In this document: positions 13,763 through 27,300 of the stretch, piece after piece
Numbering within the stretch: position 1 is the stretch's first letter
Layout of the letters: every line of letters begins with the position of its first letter
DNA from: Callipepla californica brunnescens
Taxonomy: Eukaryota > Chordata > Aves > Galliformes > Odontophoridae
DNA length: 64,000 bases
NCBI GenBank assembly: GCA_023055505.1
Contig: JALIRH010000004.1
Span: 14,689,368-14,753,367, forward strand
Direction: 5' to 3'
The notes under the pieces: generated by a model
What the model was told of the DNA's origin: nothing
What the model saw: only the letters and a program-made list of their open reading frames with translations
Databases searched by the model: none
Made by a program: the position numbers and the translations under genes

Positions 13763-15220
13763 CAACTTTTGATTGACTTGTTACTGTCCTAAGTTTTCCT
13801 GCTAGAGAAAAAAATCACTTGTAAAACATTAGATATAATGAAGAATTGCACAGCAAGAATTTATCCTGATTATTAATTTTTCCTTACTGAGAAAGGCAGG
13901 GGTCCCTCAGTCATAGTAACACTGTGACCTCTGCATCTTCCAGAAGAAATCATTATTCCCTTGCAGTCTGGCTGTTGCGTACTGTTTGGATTTTTTTCAA
14001 CCACTTTTGAAACTTTTATATTTCCTATGAAAATTAAATCTATTTTACTTGTTCAGAAGCAATAATTTTCCTTAGAATGGTAAAATAATAATAACAAAAA
14101 AATCCCCACCACCTTTGTATTTATTACTTTGAAAAAGGGAGAAGTTCCTGTCATACCTCATACTTCTTGTTATTTCTAATAGATGATAACTGACCCTTTA
14201 AGAGAGGCTTGCACTACTGGCACTTATGCCTTCTGTCATTGTTCAGTATTCCTCTGAGAGCACTACAGGCATAAGGTTTTGTGTGATTAACAATACAGGA
14301 TAAAATTATTCTGGATATTGGTAATCAGATATAGAGTCTTTAATTTTCCATGTGAATAATTTCAGATAAAGTTCATAGTGATTAAAATTCATTATAACTT
14401 GTAGACAGCTCTTTCATAATAAAATTGGTGTCTATCCATTTCTTAATAGAAAAATACTCATTTAATTTGACAAAAAAAGTATCACTGCAGTTGGTACTGA
14501 ATTGCCTCCTTTATTTAACTCTATATCCATGAAGGAAAGATATGGAACAAGACATTGGTTCCTTAAAACAGCAAATGTTGTGATGCTCTGACCCGTGCTT
14601 AGGGCATCTGGAGTTGCTAATGGATCCTTGCTGAAATGAAAGAAGAAAAAAAAAATAGAATAAAGAAGAGGCATCATATAATTTCAGCCACAGTACTTCA
14701 CAGATATAGGCTGAATTCTCCTTTTTCCCTTACTTCAGGCATACTCGGTTTCTCATTAATACCATGTAAATACAATAAATGCACGTGCTAATGTGTTTCT
14801 CTCTAGTCATTTGTTGCAGCTGATAAAGGAGAGAAATGTAAAAGGTTAATTTTCTAATTACATACTCCCCCTAGGTAAATTATGCATGTTATCCCATCCA
14901 TTGATACTCTATAATGGGCACTTCTTATTGCAGAATGATTTTCTGTGAAACTGCACATCTTGGTACAGTTTATTTTTAGGAAGCAAGAAGACAGAGGAAA
15001 GGAGAAAAAAAAGAATATCCCATAAAAATTTCTTAACTCTTTCTGAAGAGCTTGCTAATAGAATGTTAAGGATCGCCAATAATCTTCTTTCTCACATCTC
15101 ATTTGTAATTTCTATAAAACTACAATAAATCAATTAGAAAGCTATAGGAGTGTTCATAGTCGTGTTGGATGGTCCTCTGTAAAAGTTTTGAAAAGCATCT
15201 ACATCAGACAATTTTCTTTG

Positions 15221-15240
15221 GTAAACACTTCAGTGTTTAC
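15221..15240. promoter_or_regulatory. Perfect inverted repeat of forkhead-like GTAAACA motifs
   Basis: The sequence gtaaacacttcagtgtttac is two 9-bp arms in perfect inverted repeat around TC. Each arm contains GTAAACA, the core of the forkhead (FOX) binding motif. Whether it is bound is unknown. It lies in a 16 kb intron with no exon nearby. Confidence 0.35.
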
Positions 15241-18200
15241 TAGTAAGGAACTAACTACCTGAACTCTCCAACGATAAGTACTACTAATTACAACACTACC
15301 TGATTTGAAAGCAGCTTTTCAGGACCCCTGTACTTTCTGAGTAATTATTATATAGAATAAAAGTATTTCATAACTTTTATTTCTCTACCTCCTTCCCTAA
15401 GCCAGTCCTCCACAGTTTACTGTTATAGATTTTGAGGACCACTTCAAATGGTGGAATAGAAAAACAGTGCCGAAACAGGCAATCACCAATCATTTCAGAC
15501 ATTATCTTTGCTGTAGTCTAAAAACAGATGATTTGCACTCAATAAATTAATCGTTTATTGCAGCAATATAACAGTAGGAAAAATAAGTGAAGAATTAGAG
15601 AAAGGTGACAAAACTAAGGAAGACATTTTCTGTAGTATTTTTCCTTATTCATAACAATGAATAAAAAAAATAAAAATAGAGCAGGGGAATATTATGCCAT
15701 GTACCTTACACTTCCTATTGCTTGGGTCAAATTCAAACATGACTCCACAACAAGAAGTACTACATAAATGTACTGTCATCTTTTATGTTTAAGAAGAAAT
15801 ATAGGTTAAGGTTTATTTTTTTATAATGAGACTTGTTCAAGAAAAAAATATATGTAAATACTTAAATATTTCAACCATTTTATTAAACAGAAACTACTAT
15901 CAAACATCTGCTTATGATGAAGAATACAAAACATGGGAAAAATAGAAATAAAATTTTCTCAAAACTCAGGATTTATTATACATTAATGTATTTTTATAAT
16001 TTTTTCAAAACAAATTTTTCAGGCCAAAATTGTTTCAGGAGAAATTTTCAGCTATCTCTAATGAAAGCATGAGCATAAATTAAAAACTTATTAGTGTATC
16101 ATATGAATTGAAGTTGCATTACACTGGAAGATTTCTTAACCAAATCCAGAGGATTAAGATAAGTATAAAACTTAAAACTGACAGATCAAACAGACAAAAG
16201 TTGTGAAGGAACTTTAATTGAGCTCATGGCCTTCTTTAATCCTCCATCAGCAGACAATAATCTGTTTTTCAGGCAGCACTGGTTCACTAGTAGCACTTCT
16301 ATCCTTCCTATCCTTCAATAGAAAGTTAGTATATGGCCCTTTACTGCTGCATAGCCTTCATAACTCTTCAGTTTTTATCACTATTTGGCTGGTGTAAGCT
16401 GCAAACTACATCTAGTCTGATGAATATAAGAAAAATAAATCATTCGTACATTTTATGTGTCAGACATGAAGCTCCTATTAAGGGATACACATTGCTCTAT
16501 TAACCGATTTCATTAGATTAAAATTTCTGGAAAAGTTGCTTGCTTTTTGTCCTTTTACTTTACATGTTATACTTCAACTAGCTTTTCTAAATCCAATGTC
16601 AAAATCATCTGTTGATTGGAGGGAAAGAGCAAGGAAAGCAGTTTTATGAAGATGACAGTCTGTGGTAATACATTTTCTTCTCCTTTGCTATTCAGAGAAG
16701 GAAACTGACACTGCATATATGTAGAATAAGAAGGCCAAATAATTATGTATATGTGAATGCTAACATTTAACCAAAACAGTCAAAAAGTGAGAACCAGATT
16801 TTTTCAAATGTTGAACATCTAGCTAATTCTTTATAGATCAAATATTTTTCTTTTTTTTTTAATTATTTGTTATTTTTTTGGCTATCTTTGGAATTTCTTT
16901 CTATTTCACACCATTAGTGAAGGAAGGTACTACAGTAATTTACTGTTCTTGTGCCCTTATCCATGAGCAAACTGCTTTGATACCTGTTATAAGCATATGC
17001 ACTCTAATAGAATTACACAAAGTATGACTTTTGCCTGCGTTATTCATCCACACATTGAAAGCTATAACTGTTTACCCACAATATCAACGCAGCTATTTAC
17101 TCACAATCTATTCTCAGCACTGAGATCACTAAACAGTTGTGACGAGAAGAGTGACTGGAGGGCAAGAACCTTTGACATGTCACAGTTTATATGCAGTCTC
17201 CCATGACTGCTATATATTACTAATAATCAGCTTACTGACAGCTCCACAAGAATGAATATCAGCACAGAGAATAATCTACTTTTTTATTATTTATTTTTCT
17301 TTCTCTCTGTTTTTGTAGCACATATGTAGATGGCATACGTGTAGAACAAAGAATGCTTTTCTTTCCTCATATATTATTGTAAAAGTACAACTTATTAGAA
17401 TTGTTGTTATGGTCATATTTAAAGTGGTCTCATTTTCTGTCTTAATTCTCACTTTTCTCTTGTGGACTGATTCCAGTAAACCTATGTAAAATCCATTCAA
17501 CTTTGTAGCTCAGTATATGAAGTCTGAAATATATCACTTATTTCAGTTATCTCTGAAACAATATCGTTTAAGCTTCTCATGCCAACTGTTGAAGCTATTT
17601 GCATTATTGCTGCAATTTAAATACTTTTTGCTAAATCTTGTTCTTGCTGCACTATTTTATATGGAATTAAATGATAACAAAACTCATTTCATATGTGTAG
17701 CAAAGAACAGTGTTATAATTTACTCTTTACAAACTACTGATTTATACTGATGAGACAAAAAAAAAAATAGTAAAGAAATAGTGATCTTTTAAGATAGCTA
17801 TAGCAGTTTGTCAGAGGAACCTGAGCTTTCAGTTCTGGCTCCTGATTTAAGATACAGCATTTGTTTTCCTGACTGAAAAACTAGTTATCTTTAAGTAATG
17901 AGATAATCTACACAACAATATTTTTGGTGATGTTTTAATTGTTACAGTCATCACTCTAATGAAAGTGAAATAAAAATCCTTCAAATGCTAACTTTTACCT
18001 CCATGGATTTATTGATTTCAGATTTTCTTCAGATTTCTAAGTATTTTCATACTCAGCGAATGTTATTATTACACATTAATGCTGCAGTTTTATCAAAGTT
18101 GGCTTAAAGCTTACTGCTCTTCAGTCGTCAGCTCATATTCTCTAGACTATCAACCAGAAACATCTTTCTGATACTTATAAATATAAATGTCATCTTGTTA

Positions 18201-18603
18201 ATCAAATTTATTATGATTATTCCATAAATAAAATTATATAATGTTTTATTTTATTATATTTTATAATATATTAATTTACTACTTGTATAAGTATTAGTAA
18301 GCAAATAAATATGATTAATAATTATTAACTGCTGATGATTGGTACACATCTGTTTTCAGACACTTTCAGAGGACAGCATAACAAGGGGAAGAATAGTTAA
18401 TGCTATGCAAAGCAGGAGATAAATGGGAATTGCATTTACTTCATGTTACTACCTTTAACAGCTTAAGTTCTGGTCCTTGATAACTCTGATTATATAATCA
18501 CTTGCATCTAACATAGATTGCTGTAACATAAACATATATGTATGTATATATATATTACTGGGATAATTTACCCAATGTCTTCAAAACTAGAGAGAAAAAA
18601 ATC

Positions 18604-18627
18604 TTTTTTTTTTTTTTTTTTCTACAG
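18604..18627 (+). promoter_or_regulatory. Polypyrimidine tract and 3' splice site of exon 3
   Basis: An unbroken T18 followed by CTACAG, giving a very strong acceptor immediately before exon 3. Confidence 0.85.
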
Positions 18628-18730
18628 GTTTAATCAGATCAGAGAATGTGCAACCTTTGTGCACAGAGAAATTCATGAGGACTTAGAAGAAATTCTCAAA
18701 TGTGTCCAGGAAAAGCAAAAAGGCATCCAG
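18628..18730 (+). CDS. Exon 3 of the chain: coiled-coil protein, best-supported exon
   Basis: A 103-bp exon with the best splice signals in the window: a T18 tract plus CTACAG on the left and CAG|GTAAGG on the right. The first G completes TGG (Trp) with the TG from exon 2, then 34 complete codons follow and the exon ends in phase 0. The translation starts FNQIRECATFVHREIHEDLE and ends VQEKQKGIQ. It is strongly helical and highly charged. Ile, Leu and Val fall at steps of 4, 3 and 4 residues (I, L, I, V in REIHEDLEEILKCV), as in a coiled coil. There is no signal peptide or membrane segment. I do not recognise the family. The other two frames contain stops. Confidence 0.85.
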
Positions 18731-18913
18731 GTAAGGAAATTCAAACTATGAGAAATCACACTTGTTTCTCTTTTTAAAAAGTATATTTGTTTGCAATGGA
18801 ATAAGACACTGCAGCATCTTTGTCAGTTGCCACCTGTGTCTAGGTAAAGGATTTTAAATTAGATTGGAATGTTATGGAAAACGTATTTAAGTAGTTGGAT
18901 TAATGTAGAAAGA

Positions 18914-18947
18914 GGAACAGGATAACTCCTGGAACAGGATAACTCCT
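18914..18947. repeat. 17-bp perfect tandem duplication
   Basis: The unit ggaacaggataactcct occurs twice head to tail with no mismatch, and GGA of a third unit follows. It begins 183 bp after the exon 3 donor. Confidence 0.85.
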
Positions 18948-19298
18948 GGATGAGACATTTTCTAGAAAAGTCACAGGTGGAATTAGTTTAAGAAATGCTT
19001 TGCAGAAGCCATTAATAAAGTTGCTGAAGCTCATGAAAGATGGGAAACTTATATGCCTATAATTCAACATCTTGGTCCCAGAAAACCTCTTTTGGGAAAT
19101 GATTATTATGTGATGCCTATCCCATATCTTTGCTGTGTGTTTGTTCCTAGCTACCACAAACTCTTGTATGATTTGTTCATACATAGTTATACAACTTTAT
19201 TCATTTTTAAAAGTCAGAGGAACAAAGAGAAATACATTTCCACAATTTTGACACGATATACAGATTTTTTTTGTTTGGGATCATGTCTTGGTAGCCAC

Positions 19299-20105
19299 TG
19301 TAGTGGAAATGCTAAGCCATGGCTTGAAACAGTGATTAAACACCTGGTGGGAAGGCAGGACCAACCCAGGGAAGCTCAGGTGTATGCAATGTACCTAAGT
19401 GACCAGAAGGGCTGGAGTCAGTATCCACCCCTTCCCAGACCTCATGTAAGGGTTGGCAGTGGAGGCAAAAGTTTTCTTCTAGAGCTGAGGTTTTCTGAAG
19501 GTAAGCAGCTTCTTTCCATTATTTCTGTACCTATAACTGTTGTGTTTGAATTGTTATTTGCTGTAGCTTGAGATCATGCTGTTTCGCTGTCATAGTTGTG
19601 TTTTTCATTATATTGCTGTCATGCTTTACTTTGTTTGGTGATGTTCAGCTGTGACTGGGGGCTTGTTTTAAGGGGATAAGTTTGGTTTCTTTTTTTCCCT
19701 CTTTTTTTCTATGCATATTTAGGACTAAAGCTCAAAAATTGTCAATTCTAACATTTAGTTGCCTTTTTGTCTAGTGCAGGCTATATTTTGTATTGAAAAG
19801 GTTACTTGCTGGTTTAGAAGATTATGATTTCAGAAGTTCTATTTTGAGGGTTTGATTGAGGCATTGTTCATTTAATAATAATCTAATTATATGTGTGGAT
19901 TGATTTCTAAAATACTAGGAAAAAAAGTTGTTAATAAACTCATTAACTTATTAAAATCTTTGAAAGGATTCTGTATTTTTTTCGGACTCACGATTGAGTC
20001 TGAAGTTCTTCCCCTTCTTTTGGTTTTGTATCTGTCTTACTTCTGCTTAGGTACATCCTAAATTACTTAACCATTGGCAGGAATCTCGCAGGAAAATGTC
20101 CAGTG
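19299..20105 (+). mobile_element. Possible old LTR or unclassified interspersed repeat
   Basis: A stretch with a clearly different, more GC-rich texture than its surroundings at its left end (19300-19510). A T-rich middle and an AATAAA signal at 19933-19938 follow. It begins near TGTAGTGG and the texture fades after about 20105. This order (GC-rich left part, polyadenylation signal in the right third) is what a degraded LTR would look like. I found no target-site duplication and the ends are guesses. It could equally be another old repeat. Confidence 0.25.
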
Positions 20106-22043
20106 TGTCTTTAAATACACGTGATGTTCTTTGCCTTATCCCTGCCAAGTATTTGATTGCTGGCAGCTGAAGCAAGGGACAGATGGCCGTGCAACTCTAT
20201 CTGCACCCTACTGAGATGAACAAGTGACAATCCACAAAATGCTTAAAACTAATTTAAAGTGTTTTAACCTCGGGAAACCCAGCAGTATCTTAGGTGGGGA
20301 TTTTTTTTTGTTTTGTTTTGTTTTTTGTTTCTATTTTTTGTTGTTGTTTTTTTTCTGTGAGGTGTAGGCAGATTTTGTGTGTTTTCTTGCAGTGTTCTCT
20401 GTTGTAGAGATCTCAATGTTCTCAACCTAAGTGCATTTCATCCATTATGCTCCAGAGTGGTATCAGACCTGCCTGTGAAAAATCTGTAAGGATGTTCTGG
20501 TTATTGATGTGCAAGTGACACTGAGCACTTCTCAAGAATTTATCTATTAGAAGGTTATTAGTCACAGGATTTTGTGATATTATGGACCTTTTTGCTAACA
20601 GGCCTTGGGCAAAGAGACACAAGATTTAGACTCTGAGATGAAAGATATTTCAGAAATGCTGGCTAGCCTGGGTAGACAAAATATTTCTATTCTTTCACCC
20701 AGTTTTGTTAGTGGTTTTGGAAAATGCTTGGCACTAGATTAGGTTTTTCACTTGGAATCCTTGCTTTTTTTTACTGCATTACAAACCTATCCTTTATTCT
20801 TCTTTTCAAAATTAGACAGAAGACACTAGAGGAAAATACATATTATATTTTAATTACGGTCTTTTCTATGTGCATCCTTTCAGGTTATGGTTCCACAGTT
20901 TTTAATACTAGCTTTCTATGCATTATATTGCCCAGTAGGATCCCAGTCAGGTGGAGAGATATTACTCCTTTTTTACTTGATTAGCCTAGGTACATAACAA
21001 GGATTTCCTGCTGATACTGTGCGCTCAGACTAACTTGTTTTAACATCTGAATTAGTAAATATTCTGTGAAAGCACACTAATTCTACACTGCTGCCTGTGA
21101 CATTCTTATTCTGGACATGGCACCCCTCTTTTTGGGTTAATTATATCTTCACACTACATTTTCAGATTTCCTTTGCTGTTATGTTAGGAAGAGCAGGGCT
21201 TTTCTTAATTGGGTAGCACAGAACAAAATGGAGTATTCACTTTTGCCTGAAACTCATTTGGTACACTTTTATTGGAAATGGGATTCGTGCTTTTTCTTCT
21301 GCTGTGGTGAGTAGAGGAAAACAGAATGCTTCCTGAAGAGAAGGAAATTAAACTCCCAAATATTAGGATTTTATATGGTAGCTCAAATATTGTTCTACCT
21401 TAAGAATCTTGATGGTATCACTCTAAAATTGACTGAAGCAACAAATCCCTTAAGTCTGGAGACAGATGTATGCTTTCTGCAGTTTTGAGTGTCTGATGTT
21501 CTATTCAAAGAAAAACAGAATGTGGTTTAGAAGTCAGAAAAACAAGCATGTTTCAGAATAAGAGGTTGGAAATAACTGTTTTAGGTTACCAATGAACTCT
21601 GTGTCAGAAATGAAATACTGATTCCACGTGGACCCATGAGAGATTTGATGCAGATTGCATGTATATCGAATTATAAAGTTTCGATGTTTTTATGAAATGT
21701 TTCACAAGAAAAAGAAAATACCTTTAGCTACCCCACTGGCTGATTTTGAAGTAATTGTGGAGTTTTTCTATTAATATACTGGTTTATAAATAAGATACAC
21801 TATGAGAAAGGTCGTTATGATTAGTTATTTCCATTGATACATTTGATCACCTTCATACAGTTAAGAACAAGCCCAATTCCTCATCATTGCAAAAGACCAC
21901 TTGGAGCAAGGATCACATCGTTTTCTGAGTATAATTTTCTCTTGAATTAACTTAATTCAAATTATGTGCAAACACTGTGCTCCTGACAATCGTCATTAGC
22001 ATGAAGTAAAACAAATAGTTTGAATAGTTAAAAAAAAAAAAAT

Positions 22044-22225
22044 GCTGCGAGGGTGTTTGTGGAACACTGTAAAACATTACTCAAGGAGATTGTGAAGTCT
22101 TCATCCTTAAAGATATTTGAAATTCTACTAGATGTAGTTCTGGCCAACCTGCTCTAGGTGATTGTGCTTGAGTAAGTTGTTGGCTGAGATTCATCCTTCC
22201 AAAGTCAATTGTTCTGTGATTATTC
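22044..22225 (+). mobile_element. CR1 LINE 3' end, degraded
   Basis: Sense-strand CR1. The frame around 22047-22150 reads like the ORF2 C-terminus (RVFVEHCKTLLKEIVKSSSL then LKIFEILLDVV). The nucleotide landmarks AACCTGCTCTAGGTGATTGT and a terminal TTCTGTGATT follow. Strongly 5'-truncated and mutated. Inactive. Confidence 0.8.
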
Positions 22226-24330
22226 ACAGATCACAGCCTTTTCTTCTAGTTATACAGTTGAATAGGAGTAGTAATTAAATGAGAAAAAGGAGTCTGATTG
22301 TGAAATCTGACTGTCTGATGCCTTAGAACTGCCTGTGCAGGTCAATTGTGTTTGTGATTTTCACGTTGTTACAATAACAGATGGACACCTGAAGCATATT
22401 CATAAGTACAAATATTTCAAGGATTCTTTCCTCCTACAACATAACTGGACTAAAAATATTTATTATTTATATAAATATAGGAGAGATGACATGAAAGGAT
22501 TTATTGTAAATATATATTGGCTTTTGCATTTTTTTTTTTTTTTTTTGGAGAGGAGTTAAATCAAGTTCCAGAGTTGTTGATCTCTGATTACAGATTATAA
22601 TAGAGAAGACCATTTTTAAACTGTTGATTAAATGTATACTGTTTTTAGGTGATGAATTGTATGTGGTTTGTAGTATCTTTCCACACAACAGCTCCAAAAT
22701 TCCTAGGCTTTGATGTTGTTTTATTTACTGCCTTCATAGTATTAAAAGATAGCGCACTTCTGTTCCTATTTTTAATCAAATAATTATGCAAATATTTTCT
22801 CACATGTGACTTCTGCATCCTAATGAATTGCTCAAAATGATTGTGTAACGTGTAAGTTGTCTGGGTGTATAGTCAAGCATAACTCTATATGGGACTATAT
22901 GAGTAGCAATGGCACTGTATAATAATCCTACATGATTCAAATCTCCTTTTGGGAGATGCTAGGAGAGTGTGTTGGAGTTTACAGTTAGGGACAAGAATTC
23001 TAACGTTGCACGGAAATATTTAAAATACACAGATACAGGTAATAAGAGTATTTTTGGTTGAATAATTCAAGTCAAAATACTTTGTGCCTTCAGTATTTCA
23101 TCCAGGCATTAACATGAAAAATCAGAGTGAAACTAAAATTCTCAGGTTTTTCAAGTATGTGAAGTTATTGTTAGCATTTTGACTAGGTTTCAAATTACTT
23201 AAGTTTTTTGAAAGCCTTTAATTTTGATTGACATCTCTAATTAGGCAGTGTTTAAACTAAGTGAAACGTATGTGAGAAGATTTTGGGGTTTTCATTTTGA
23301 ACACATACATGCATTTTAGATTTTACATTTAAAAAAAATATCTGAATATGTATTTCCTCACATTATTGATCAGATATAATCCTGCCTTTAGAAACCTATC
23401 AGGAAAACTGAAATATTAGCTACTTACATAGCTATTAGACACATTGGAACATTGTGAGTCTTGCAAATGCTATGATGAGCTAATTGATGATTTACAGGGA
23501 AATTATTCATGTTAAGCCTTCATTTGATTTATAATAATGGCATAAGCGATTACATTAGGATTGCTTCTAAACAACAGATAGATGCCATTCCCAGCATTGT
23601 GTGCAAACCTATTCAGCGTAATTAACAGGTGTGAATTGTTGTTTGCTGGGATAAGTCTCCCACTGTGAGGCCTTTTGTTGGCTGCAGGCTGCTTTCCTGC
23701 TGTATTACTGCTTCTAAATGAGCCAATCTCACTTTAATGTAGGATTTTACATATGTTAATTCTCTGTACACTTGTTTATTTTTAAAGTAGTTGAGGCAAT
23801 AACTGTGAATCTTTACAAAAAGCCTGTATTTTTGCAAGCTTCTGATTACCTTGTATCACACCAACGTTTCTGAAAGTCTCTCTTCAAGCAGTGTTTGTTT
23901 CAATCAGAAGCAACCGGAGTAGCAACTTGTAGGAGAATCAATCTGACTCCTTAACTGTAAGATGAAAGCTTGTTCTATGGCTTAGAGAATCGTAAATCTG
24001 TTCCACTGTGTTCTTCACCCAGAACTACATAAAATAAAGTACACGGAGTACAGAGAAGCCTATGGAGTTCTGTATCTGTAGGAGCAGCAAGATCCAAAAT
24101 GAATTTTTTAATTTTAGATTTCAAATTCTCATAAATGTTTGAAAATTTCAATTGTAGTTATCATCGTAAGAGAAGTCTTGAGTTGGATAAAGGCTTGGGG
24201 TTCAGACAGCCTAATAAAAATTAGACAAATCAAAATCTGTTATTGCATCTTAGATGTGAAGTATGATTTCCCTATCAATAGCCATATCTAAAATCCATCT
24301 AAGAATTTCATTATGGAAACATTTTAACAA

Positions 24331-24350
24331 GATATATATATATATATATT
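24331..24350. repeat. (AT)n microsatellite
   Basis: About ten AT dinucleotides in a row. Confidence 0.8.
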
Positions 24351-27300
24351 TTTACCTTGTTTGTTCTAACTTAAACTGAGGAATGTCAGGTTCAAAAATA
24401 TAAAGTATATGAAGTATGTTGTCTTTTACTCCATGCCTCTAGCACGTAGTTCAGTTGCAGAATTGTTAAAAATGATTTTATATTTCATTATGACATCATA
24501 AGCAAAGGTGAATTGTCTTATTTATTGATTCTGCTTTTTTAACTAATATAGCCAAGATGACAATTGTGCCCACTTACTGTAGAAATAAGTTCTTTACTTT
24601 TTGTTTGCCTTCTGAAGTAACGTGTCTGAGCAAGTCCAGAGTTAAATGCATACGAACAGAGAGGCAGTCTGATAGATTGATTTACAATATAGAATCGAAA
24701 ATTTCAACTCAGGGCTGAGAAATAGGCCCCACTAGGAGACTGTGTGTAGCTTCAAACTTCTTTTAATGAAGCACTGAAACATACACTTATCCTTTTGTTT
24801 TCTGACACTGCATCATTGTTCTTATGACTTTTTTTGCCACCTTAATATGCCTAGTGGCTTAACTAGTCTTCTAGGTAACTACACCATAGTGATGTCCTGT
24901 TCCCTGACATGTATGTTACTTAACTTATGTTGGTTTACGATAAGAATGCCAAGAGATGTTTTTTTTGTTTTTTTTTTGTTTTGTTTTTTTTTTTTCTTTT
25001 TATTAATCCATCCAACTACTTTAATCAGTTACCCTTATTCTTTCACTTCTTACACTGAGACATTTACGTGAGCACAATCAAGACCTGTTTGGTTTTTTTT
25101 ATCTTGGCCCTCTCATTTCAGTCTTCTTTGGGAATGGCAAATGGATATTTCTTCCCCTTTCAGTAACACAGGAAACTACTAAAAACAGAAGTATGAAAAT
25201 AAGTTTCTTTTCTTGCAATGTGTTGATAATAGGAAAGAAAAAATTAACTAGTAACTCTTTAGACGGGATAATGTTGCTGCCAGATTTCTTTAAAAGAGGT
25301 TACCTTTGAGAAAGTTAAGGACTTTCATTTCTGTCAGTAATGATTCTATGTGATAAGGATTACTGTTTCTTGTCTCTCAGCCACTAACAATCACAAAGCT
25401 TAAAGGCCAATGAATAGGAAAGTGGCTGTTTTGTAAACACCTAGGGTGTGGAATACTCTTTTCGGCTGCAACTGCTTGCGAAATGTTTTTAACAAAGCCA
25501 CGCATTTTTAAACTGATTAGTGTTTTAAGGTTCAACTCAACTGAAGTCTGAAGCCCTGAACACACTGGGTGGTTCTGTATATGCTTTACATGCAGACTGT
25601 TGGTCATCTCTGGCAAAACTGCACAGCTAATGGTGGGGGTCAAGATGAAAAATACTGTCTTGTAGCTGAGAATATGTTCTATTATGCAGTGTTATGTGCT
25701 CTTTGTATCTGTCGTAGTTTCCATGGGAATAAATTGGAGATATTACTATTGGAGCAACCTGTGAATTTTTGTGCTGCTATTCTCTTCTCCACAAACACAG
25801 GCTCTCCTCTCCATACTACTTGGGATCCTTATTTGTTTGAGTAGATGTTCCATCCATTTCTCCTCCGTTATCATTATTTTCTCTCCAGTCAGTTAACTTC
25901 AGTTGCTTGGATACCTTCTGTGTATAAATACATCTATCATACTTTGCCATTGTGGCAAACTAGTTTGTATTGCTTACACAGTTAGTTTAGACTATATATA
26001 AGCATTTAACATGTCACAGAGTTGTAAAATAGTTATTAGCAGTATACACACTTGTGTTCAAAGCATACTAACAATACTAGTTACATACTGCTGAAGTCGC
26101 TTCTAATGTATAGCTGTCCCAAGTTTTAGCCGTTTAAGCTTTGGGTACATTCTTGATAAGTTTTCACTTTGTAAGGTATTTAGATGTCTAATATCCTCTA
26201 ATGTAATTCAATAACGTGCTGTTTCGGATTTTACAGTATGGCTTTGTTTTAAGAACTGAATGACAATACATATTTAACTAATATCATAGGATTCCTCACT
26301 CTTAACTTTAGCTTATGTCAGTTGTCTTATTTTTAAATGACTATTCCCTTATACTTAATTCATAGTCAACAAAAAGAGAGACATTATTTAAAAAATAATC
26401 TGTTTTTAATATAAATGGCTCAGGTAGATTTTTATCACAAGCAACTGCCTCTTCAATTAAAAAAAAGTTTTCATTGAAAAAAATTACAAATTCCTTTCTA
26501 TGGACAGTTCAGTTAAAGTTTTCTACCCTGTCCAGAGCAAACATGAGTATAGGCAAAATTAGACTACTTGTGCATCATTTTATCATTTAACATGTCCCGA
26601 GGTCTAGTTTTCATTTTCAAATTGAATAAACACTCTGCTTTTGCAAGAAGCAGATGAACAATGCTGCTTTTTTTTTTTTTTTTAAGTACCTATAAAATGC
26701 ATGGGTGATTAACTCTTACACTTGCTATAAACTGCTAACTTAGTAAAAGTTACTGTAGAACTGATTCAAATTTCGTCATATGAAATATTGCTTAATTTAC
26801 ATAGTGGGTTACAATGAGAGAGGTCTTTCATCCCATTCCCTAGACAGGAGGAGTTCAAATAAATTAACTATTTTGTGTCAAGATTGTAAGAAATATTACT
26901 CACTTGAAATATAAGCTAAAGAATATGAAGAAAAGGATAAAGCTGTAGACCAGTTTTACCAGGAAACTCTGTCAGGAAAGAAGAAAAAAAGAATACGTTC
27001 CCATCCAATATATCCTACGACAGATGATTTGAGATGTAACAGGATGAATGTATTTATACTATTACTGTTTTTTGGAGCTTGAATAAGAAAAGCCTCCAGG
27101 TCTTATTATGCTATAATGAAGTTCTGTAGCTCAGCTATTGCATTAAAAAAGCTGAACAATTCTAGGTTATAGAGCATTTCATATTGCATTCAGTTAACAG
27201 AATATGTTGAGAGAAAATAGAGTATCTAATTTTCATATTCTTAGAGGTATTGTAATACTTCAGTTACTTACCAATTTCTCTTTCTAGCTACAGATCTTTC

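Larger units (their letters stand above)
2245..18627 (+). other. Intron of 16.4 kb between exons 2 and 3
   Basis: AT-rich sequence from GTAACT to the acceptor of exon 3. Recognisable contents: a TTAA microsatellite, two CR1 fragments (5474-5835 and 7513-7622), a 20-bp tandem duplication at 8781-8830, a T18 run at 9266-9283, a MIR-like fossil near 13640-13762 and a forkhead-like inverted repeat at 15221-15240. Open frames here are below 115 codons, rich in Phe, Leu, Cys and Ser, and lack paired splice signals. I see no further exon. Confidence 0.5.

Noticed and set aside
13898..13960. CAGGGGTCC-type start of a hAT DNA transposon
   Set aside because: Only one possible terminal sequence, no matching inverted end and no 8-bp duplication found.
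19053..19571. Longest open frame in the window (172 codons, plus strand)
   Set aside because: No paired splice signals, no recognisable motif, and its right half lies in a block that looks like an old repeat. The left half is rich in aromatic and Cys residues, as in other chance frames here.
22981..23038. Exon-like interval ending ACAG|GTAATA
   Set aside because: Weak pyrimidine tract, and the only open frame has a phase that does not follow exon 3.
25717..25730. GTTTCCATGGGAAT as another X-box
   Set aside because: Too many mismatches in both half-sites.
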